From NCBI GenBank assembly GCA_902618025.1, contig CACMYY010000008.1:1-49329 (forward strand): DNA of 49,329 nt, written 5' to 3'. Positions 44,901 through 49,329 of this stretch are shown piece by piece (position 1 is the first letter of the stretch; the number at the start of each line of letters is the position of its first letter). The notes below the pieces were generated by a model. It saw nothing but the letters and a program-made list of their open reading frames with translations, had not been told where the DNA came from and searched no databases. The position numbers and the translations under genes were made by a program. The stretch is from an uncultured SAR116 cluster alpha proteobacterium (GTDB lineage Bacteria > Pseudomonadota > Alphaproteobacteria > Puniceispirillales > Marisalimonadaceae).

Positions 44901-45599
44901 ATGATGTTTAAAAAATTGATAAATGAAATTGATTCTATTATAGAAAGAGATCCAGCTGCTGGAAGTAGGCTAGGAGTAATCTTTTTATATCCAACATTTC
45001 ATGTAATGTTTTTTTATAAAATTGGAAATATTTTTTGGAGATATAATTTAAAATTTCTTGGTAGGATGATTATGTATTTAGCTAGAATTTTCACGGGTAT
45101 AGAAATACATCCAGCAGCTAAAATAGGAAGCAATTTTTTTATGGATCATGGTTTAGGTATCGTGATTGGTGAAACAACAGAAATAGGAGAAAACGTTACT
45201 ATTTATCAAGGCGTTACTTTAGGTGGTATTATGCCGTCAATAGAAAGTGACTTACAAAGAAATCAAAAAAGACATCCCACTATTGGAAATAATGTAATTA
45301 TTGGTTCTGGTGCTCAAATTTTAGGAGCAATAAAAGTCGGTGACAATGCTCGAATTGGAGCTAATTCTGTTGTTTCAAAAGATGTTCCACCAGATGTAAC
45401 CGTAGCAGGAGTGCCTGCAAGAGAATTTGCGAGTTCAAAGAAAAAGCAATCTTTTAAAGCCTATGGAATATCAGCAAACGATACTGATCCGAGAGAAAAA
45501 ATATTAGTTAATTTACTTAAAAAAGTTGAAAATTTAGAGAAAAAAATGAATAATTTGAATAACAAAAAAGTTACAAAAAATAAAATTCAAAAAAAATAA
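44901..45599 (+). CDS. cysE: Serine O-acetyltransferase
   Basis: A 232-residue left-handed beta-helix acetyltransferase, making O-acetylserine for cysteine synthesis. The N-terminal helical part (DSIIERDPAAGSRLG) is short, as in EpsC/SAT-type enzymes. The core shows IEIHPAAKIGSNFFMDHGLG, GETTEIGENVTIYQGVTLGG, and the hexapeptide repeats GNNVIIGSGAQILGAIKVGD. The His in MDHGLG is the family catalytic base. The C-terminus is Lys/Asn-rich. It heads a run of sulfur genes. Confidence 0.94.
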   Translation: MMFKKLINEIDSIIERDPAAGSRLGVIFLYPTFHVMFFYKIGNIFWRYNLKFLGRMIMYLARIFTGIEIHPAAKIGSNFFMDHGLGIVIGETTEIGENVTIYQGVTLGGIMPSIESDLQRNQKRHPTIGNNVIIGSGAQILGAIKVGDNARIGANSVVSKDVPPDVTVAGVPAREFASSKKKQSFKAYGISANDTDPREKILVNLLKKVENLEKKMNNLNNKKVTKNKIQKK

Positions 45600-45638
45600 A
45601 TTACAATCTTTTAATACTTAAGGTTTCAAGCTTTAATT

Positions 45639-46757
45639 GTGAAAAAACAAATTTATCTAGACTACAATGCAACTGTTCCTCTATTAAAGGAAGTAAAAAA
45701 ATCCTTAATAGATTGTATGGATGTTGGTCCATTGAATGCATCTTCAATTCATTATTACGGTAGAAAAGGGAAAGATATAATTGATATTGCTAGAACAAAC
45801 ATTAGTGAGTTAATTAATACAAATAAGAATAATATAATATTTACTAGTTCTGCAACAGAAGCTATTAATCTGCTATTTAGTAATTTTGACACTATAGTAG
45901 TAAGTTCTGTAGAACATTTTGCAGTTTTATCTTCATCTAAAAGTGATCACATAATTCCAGTAAATCAGCATGGTGTTGTAGATTTAAATTTTCTTGAAAC
46001 ATATCTAAAAAAATTAGTTAAAAAGAATAAAAAAATACTAGTATCCGTAATGTGGGTAAATAATGAGACAGGCATTATACAGCCAATTGAAGATGTAGTT
46101 GAAATTGCTAAAAAACTTGGATGCTTAGTTCATTGTGATGCTGCACAAGCACTTGGTAAAATTAAAATAAATCTTGAAGAAATTGAATTAGACTTTTTAA
46201 CCCTCTCAGGTCATAAAATTGGCGCTCCAACTGGTATAGGAGCTTTGATTTATAACGATAAAATAGATTTAATGCCACAGATTTTAGGTGGTGGGCAAGA
46301 AAAAGGGATGAGAGCAGGAACAGAAAATATTCTTGGAATAAGAGGTTTTGGTGAAGCTGCAAAATTCTTTGTAAATGCAACTGAAAATAATTGTTCAAAA
46401 GTAAAATCTCTTAGGGATTATTTTCAAGAAAAAGTAAAGACTTTAAGTCCAAAAACAATTTTTTTTGGAGAAAAAGGAAATAGAGTCGCAAACACAACTT
46501 TAATGGCCCTACCTGAAATACCTGGAGATTTGGCATTGATGAAATTAGATTTAGAATCGTTTTCAGTTAGTTCTGGTTCAGCTTGTAGCTCTGGTAAAGT
46601 TTCTAAAAGTCATGTTGTTAGCGCAATGGGATATGATAATCTTGCTTCAAATTCTGTACGATTTTCTTTTCCTCCAAATGATTCTATTTTAAAATTAGAA
46701 AACTTGATAACTAGAAAAGAATTAGATAGGTTGGCCCAATGTTGGTCAAATTTGTAA
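45639..46757 (+). CDS. Cysteine desulfurase (NifS/IscS family)
   Basis: A 372-residue PLP enzyme that takes sulfur from cysteine to make a persulfide. PLP Lys193 is in LSGHKIGAPTG, the catalytic Cys316 is in SSGSACSSGKV, and YLDYNATVPL opens the protein. The short Cys loop (SACSSGKVSKSHV) is the form seen in the alphaproteobacterial gene upstream of mnmA. A GTG start at 45639 gives the standard N-terminus. It is followed closely by the ferredoxin and mnmA, so a likely partner of MnmA in tRNA thiolation and of Fe-S assembly. Confidence 0.94.
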   Translation: MKKQIYLDYNATVPLLKEVKKSLIDCMDVGPLNASSIHYYGRKGKDIIDIARTNISELINTNKNNIIFTSSATEAINLLFSNFDTIVVSSVEHFAVLSSSKSDHIIPVNQHGVVDLNFLETYLKKLVKKNKKILVSVMWVNNETGIIQPIEDVVEIAKKLGCLVHCDAAQALGKIKINLEEIELDFLTLSGHKIGAPTGIGALIYNDKIDLMPQILGGGQEKGMRAGTENILGIRGFGEAAKFFVNATENNCSKVKSLRDYFQEKVKTLSPKTIFFGEKGNRVANTTLMALPEIPGDLALMKLDLESFSVSSGSACSSGKVSKSHVVSAMGYDNLASNSVRFSFPPNDSILKLENLITRKELDRLAQCWSNL

Positions 46758-46781
46758 AAAAATAATAATATGGAGTTTAAT

Positions 46782-47093
46782 GTGACAAAACTTGTATTTG
46801 TTAGTTCAGATGGTTATGAAAAATCTGTAGAAGCTGAAAATGGATTATCTTTAATGGAAGTAGCTAGAGATAATGATTTAGGAATTGAAGGAACTTGTGG
46901 AGGATCGATCTCCTGTTGTACTTGTCATGTTATCATTGATAAAGAGTGGTTTCAAGTTGTTGGTGGCCCAAACCCAGATGAAGAAGATATGCTAGATTTA
47001 GCTGATGGGTTAAAACCAACTTCTCGATTAGGCTGTCAAATTGAAGTGACTGACAAACTTAATGGTTTAAGAGTTTCAATTCCTGAAGAGTAA
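46782..47093 (+). CDS. fdx: [2Fe-2S] ferredoxin (adrenodoxin type)
   Basis: About 103 residues. The cluster motif is TCGGSISCCTCHV (C-x5-C-x2-C with an extra Cys), and the fourth ligand is in SRLGCQIEV. The GTG at 46782 is favoured: GGAG at 46772-46775 gives a six-base spacer, and the protein then starts MTKLVFVSSDG, the usual opening. The upstream ATG at 46770 overlaps that site. It lies between the desulfurase and mnmA, which fits an electron donor for Fe-S biogenesis. Five bases separate it from mnmA. Confidence 0.94.
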   Translation: MTKLVFVSSDGYEKSVEAENGLSLMEVARDNDLGIEGTCGGSISCCTCHVIIDKEWFQVVGGPNPDEEDMLDLADGLKPTSRLGCQIEVTDKLNGLRVSIPEE

Positions 47094-47098
47094 GGTTA

Positions 47099-48289
47099 GT
47101 GATTAATATTAACAAAATTATAAAAGAAATGGATTTAGAGGGTGATCCATCAAATCATCGAGTAGTTGTAGCAATGTCTGGCGGTGTGGATTCTTCTGTA
47201 ACTGCTGCATTGCTTGTTGAAGCGGGTTACGATGTAGTTGGTTTGACCATGCAACTTTATAATTATGGCAAAGCTCTCCAAAAAAAAGGGGCATGTTGTG
47301 CAGGATCTGATATCAATGATGCTAGAGTAGTTTCAAGTAAATTGAGCATTCCTCATTATGTTTTGAATTATGAGAGTATTTTCCAAGATCAGGTTATTAA
47401 TGACTTTGCAGATTCTTACTTAAGAGGTGAAACTCCAATTCCTTGCGTAAAATGTAATCAGACAGTTAAATTTACAGATATGCTTGATAGAGCCAAAAAT
47501 CTTGGTGCTAGTGTAATGGCCACTGGACATTATATCAGAAGAAAAAAGAAATTAGGTAGTCCAAGCCTGCACACCGGAATAGATTCTTCAAAAGATCAAT
47601 CATATTTTTTATTTGCCACAACTAAAAATCAATTGGAATTTGTAAGATTTCCTCTTGGGTCTCTAACTAAAGATGAAACTAGATCAGTTGCTAAACGTTA
47701 TGGTCTTAGCGTCGCAAATAAACCTGATAGCCAAGATATATGTTTTGTACCAGAAGGTAAATATACAGAGGTAGTAAGAAAATTAAGGCCAGGAAGTATT
47801 GAGGTAGGTAATATAATTGATGTAAACGGAAATGTTTTAGGTAAACATAATGGTATAATAGACTTCACCATTGGTCAAAGAAAAGGGATTGGTGTTGGTG
47901 GTAGAAAAGGGGTAGATGATAAAAATAGTATTTTATATGTAATTTCTCTTGATACAGAACAAAATAATGTAATAGTCGGTCCTAGAGAATTCTTATCGTG
48001 TAATAAAATTAAAATATCTAACTGTAACTGGCTAATTGATATAGTAAATCAAACTAAATTTAGAGTTTTAGTAAAATTAAGAAATTCTTCAAAACCTGTA
48101 GTTGGAACAATCAAAGTAGATTTTGACAATAACCTTGCCTATCTCAAATTTGATAAACCTCAATTTGGTGTTTCAATTGGTCAAGCTGCAGTATTTTACA
48201 ATATTGAAGAAAGTTCTCATATATTAGGTGGTGGGTGGATAACTGAAGCTCCTAATAAGTCAGCTGATATTAAATTTTATAATGCTTAA
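47099..48289 (+). CDS. mnmA: tRNA-specific 2-thiouridylase
   Basis: A 396-residue enzyme making 2-thiouridine at U34 of Lys, Glu and Gln tRNAs. The PP-loop is SGGVDSS (27-33). The catalytic Cys119 (KCNQTVKF) and Cys215 (DICFVPEG) match E. coli Cys102 and Cys199. TGHYIRR and FTIGQRKGIGVGG are also family motifs. It starts at GTG 47099, five bases after the ferredoxin, with AAGG just upstream. The VOC gene overlaps its last 8 bp. The tRNA-Met gene downstream is not a substrate class. Confidence 0.96.
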   Translation: MININKIIKEMDLEGDPSNHRVVVAMSGGVDSSVTAALLVEAGYDVVGLTMQLYNYGKALQKKGACCAGSDINDARVVSSKLSIPHYVLNYESIFQDQVINDFADSYLRGETPIPCVKCNQTVKFTDMLDRAKNLGASVMATGHYIRRKKKLGSPSLHTGIDSSKDQSYFLFATTKNQLEFVRFPLGSLTKDETRSVAKRYGLSVANKPDSQDICFVPEGKYTEVVRKLRPGSIEVGNIIDVNGNVLGKHNGIIDFTIGQRKGIGVGGRKGVDDKNSILYVISLDTEQNNVIVGPREFLSCNKIKISNCNWLIDIVNQTKFRVLVKLRNSSKPVVGTIKVDFDNNLAYLKFDKPQFGVSIGQAAVFYNIEESSHILGGGWITEAPNKSADIKFYNA

Positions 48290-48932
48290 CTTAGATCATA
48301 TTGTGTTTGGATCATTCACTTTAGAAGAAGGAACTGAATTTATTGAAAATACACTTCAAGCTAAGTTAAGTGATATTGGTTATCACAAAGATATGGGAAC
48401 ACATAATAGAGTGATAAAAATTAGTGAAAGGGTTTACCTAGAGGTAATTGCAGTTGATCCAAAAATAAACAATTTAAATAATAGAAAATGGTTCAACTTA
48501 GATAACTCAACTTTACAATCTAAATTAAAAAAATCACCACAAATTATTGGTTATGTAATTGAGAATAATGATATAAATATCACTAAATATTATGACCCTT
48601 TCTTTAATGCGTCGCGTGATAACTATAAATGGCAATTTGCAATGCCAACTCTTAAAAACAATATTTTACATAGTGAAATTATAGAAGCGGGAGTAATACC
48701 TAGTTTAATATCTTGGAAAAGTGAAAAGCCAATACATAAAATGAAAAAAAATCAATTTGAATTAATCAGTTTTGAAATTAGGCTTTCAAAAATTCAACTA
48801 CACTTAAACACTTTTTTTAAATCTGTTGGTGAAATTGAGTATGTTTCAGTTTCAATGATAACAGAAGATGATCCTTCAATTTTTAAGTTAAAACTCAAAG
48901 ATAATTTAAGGAATTTAGTTATTTCATTATAA
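48282..48932 (+). CDS. VOC-superfamily glyoxalase-like protein
   Basis: A 216-residue protein of the glyoxalase_3 type. It begins NLDHIVFGSFTLEEGTEFIENTL, whose first His is the usual metal-ligand position, and continues HNRVIKISERVYLEVIAVDP, with the Glu. The C-terminal half is less conserved and no second full metal set could be identified. The substrate is unknown. It overlaps mnmA by 8 bp, so it is probably the last gene of the cysE run. Confidence 0.75.
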   Translation: MLNLDHIVFGSFTLEEGTEFIENTLQAKLSDIGYHKDMGTHNRVIKISERVYLEVIAVDPKINNLNNRKWFNLDNSTLQSKLKKSPQIIGYVIENNDINITKYYDPFFNASRDNYKWQFAMPTLKNNILHSEIIEAGVIPSLISWKSEKPIHKMKKNQFELISFEIRLSKIQLHLNTFFKSVGEIEYVSVSMITEDDPSIFKLKLKDNLRNLVISL

Positions 48933-48952
48933 ATAATAATGAATGTAATTAC

Positions 48953-48981
48953 TTGACTATAAAATAAATTATATTTAGTAA
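48953..48981 (+). promoter_or_regulatory. Possible tRNA-Met promoter
   Basis: TTGACT at 48953-48958, a 17-base spacer and TAGTAA at 48976-48981 would start transcription near 48988, a few bases before the tRNA. The -35 is good. The -10 is poor. Confidence 0.35.
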
Positions 48982-48995
48982 CTACTTAACATTCA

Positions 48996-49072
48996 GGCGG
49001 AGTAGCTCAGCTGGTTAGAGCATCGGAATCATAATCCGGGTGTCGGGGGTTCAAGTCCCTCCTCCGCTACCA
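48996..49072 (+). tRNA. tRNA-Met (CAT), elongator type
   Basis: A 77-base cloverleaf with encoded CCA. The acceptor stem GGCGGAG pairs with CTCCGCT (one G-T at position 1-72), the D arm is GCTC..GAGC, the anticodon stem is TCGGA/TCCGG with loop ATCATAA (anticodon CAT), and the T stem is GGGGG/CCCTC with one G-T pair (one further mismatch-like pair at most). The first-pair G-T and overall sequence match the elongator Met tRNAs known to me in Alphaproteobacteria rather than the initiator, which lacks a normal 1-72 pair and has GGG/CCC in the anticodon stem. It lies 63 bp after the VOC gene. Confidence 0.95.
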
Positions 49073-49236
49073 ATTAGATTTATGTTTACCATTTACTATT
49101 ATAAAGCTACTGTAAAAAAAATAATTCTCTACTAATATTTAATAGTCATTTATTTTCATTATCTTTTACAATTTTAATTATACGTTTTATAAGAATATAA
49201 TATTTTTTTTAAATGATTATATGAGACATTATTGCT
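49073..49236. other. Region after tRNA-Met
   Basis: AT-rich, with no gene recognised. No integrase, no attachment-like repeat of the tRNA 3' end, and no clear terminator was seen. Confidence 0.4.
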
Positions 49237-49329
49237 ATGAGAATTAGAACAATCATACCAAGTTTTTTATATAAAAGATTAATTAATTTGAGACAGTTTT
49301 TTAATTGGTACAAAAAAGGCTTTCTAGGA
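49237..49329 (+). CDS. Possible start of a gene cut off by the right edge
   Basis: ATG at 49237 opens 31 codons without a stop to the window end: the protein starts MRIRTIIPSFLYKRLINL and continues with basic and aromatic residues. The pattern is not diagnostic. Some SAM methyltransferases and glycan enzymes open this way, but I cannot call a family. No Shine-Dalgarno is obvious. Confidence 0.3.
   Translation, partial: MRIRTIIPSFLYKRLINLRQFFNWYKKGFLG

Noticed and set aside
49073-49329. tRNA-Met 3' end as an integration site
   Set aside because: No integrase and no repeat of the tRNA end was seen before the window edge. It could only be judged with more sequence.
1-49329. CRISPR array, toxin-antitoxin, restriction or other defence system
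   Set aside because: No repeat-spacer pattern and no gene of these classes was found. The window is core metabolic and cell-envelope sequence.

Overview
The window looks like chromosomal core sequence from a low-GC alphaproteobacterium, probably free-living and streamlined. G+C is about 30% by eye, not counted. The gene order is typical of Alphaproteobacteria: Suv3-type helicase, S4 protein, FdxA and CarD; xseB-ispA-dxs-tlyA; clpS-clpA near a FemAB-like GNAT protein and RidA; mlaD and DUF2155 converging on aat, accC, accB and aroQ; rne divergent from amiC-PBP1A-prfB; an AsmA-like gene converging on tyrS. Complete shikimate and fatty-acid genes, class II ribonucleotide reductase and vitamin genes argue against a Rickettsiales endosymbiont. 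No phage genes, insertion sequences, toxin-antitoxin pairs or CRISPR arrays were found, and no clear novel multi-gene system. The interesting signals are regulatory or lie inside otherwise ordinary proteins.

Layout. 1-3.7 kb: helicase C-terminus (cut by the left edge), S4 protein, 7Fe ferredoxin, CarD, proline iminopeptidase. 3.7-7.7 kb: xseB, ispA, dxs, tlyA. 7.7-10.3 kb, minus strand: aroC, fabI, a glycine-zipper envelope protein. 10.4-13.9 kb: pdxH, an MFS transporter, an M20 amidohydrolase, a small membrane protein. 14.0-15.9 kb: an SOS mutagenesis operon, umuDC, with an exact alphaproteobacterial LexA box and a tiny leader ORF. 15.9-25.4 kb: a D,D-carboxypeptidase with a SPOR domain, clpS-clpA behind a heat-shock-like promoter, a GNAT protein, RidA, and nrdJ. 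The nrdJ control region carries two perfect DnaA boxes and a phased NrdR box pair. 25.8-33.8 kb: mlaD and DUF2155 facing a seven-gene minus-strand run, rne-M48-dsbA-aroQ-accB-accC-aat. 34.2-42.8 kb: amiC, PBP1A (with an unusual insertion), prfB, a peroxiredoxin, an AsmA-like giant. 42.8-49.3 kb: tyrS, an alpha/beta hydrolase, a sulfur-handling run (cysE, cysteine desulfurase, 2Fe-2S ferredoxin, mnmA), a VOC protein, tRNA-Met, and a possible truncated gene at the right edge.

Genes with linked jobs: Dxs and IspA feed isoprenoid synthesis. AccB, AccC and FabI serve fatty-acid synthesis. AroQ and AroC are steps of the shikimate pathway. AmiC, PBP1A and the carboxypeptidase handle peptidoglycan. 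Aat and ClpS-ClpA together form the N-degron route, Aat tagging N-termini and ClpS delivering them. CysE, the desulfurase and MnmA form a cysteine-to-tRNA-thiolation line. The genome is tightly packed: seven convergent pairs have gaps of 24 bp or less, or overlap, and no intrinsic terminator was recognised. Many starts are TTG or GTG and were placed by Shine-Dalgarno spacing.
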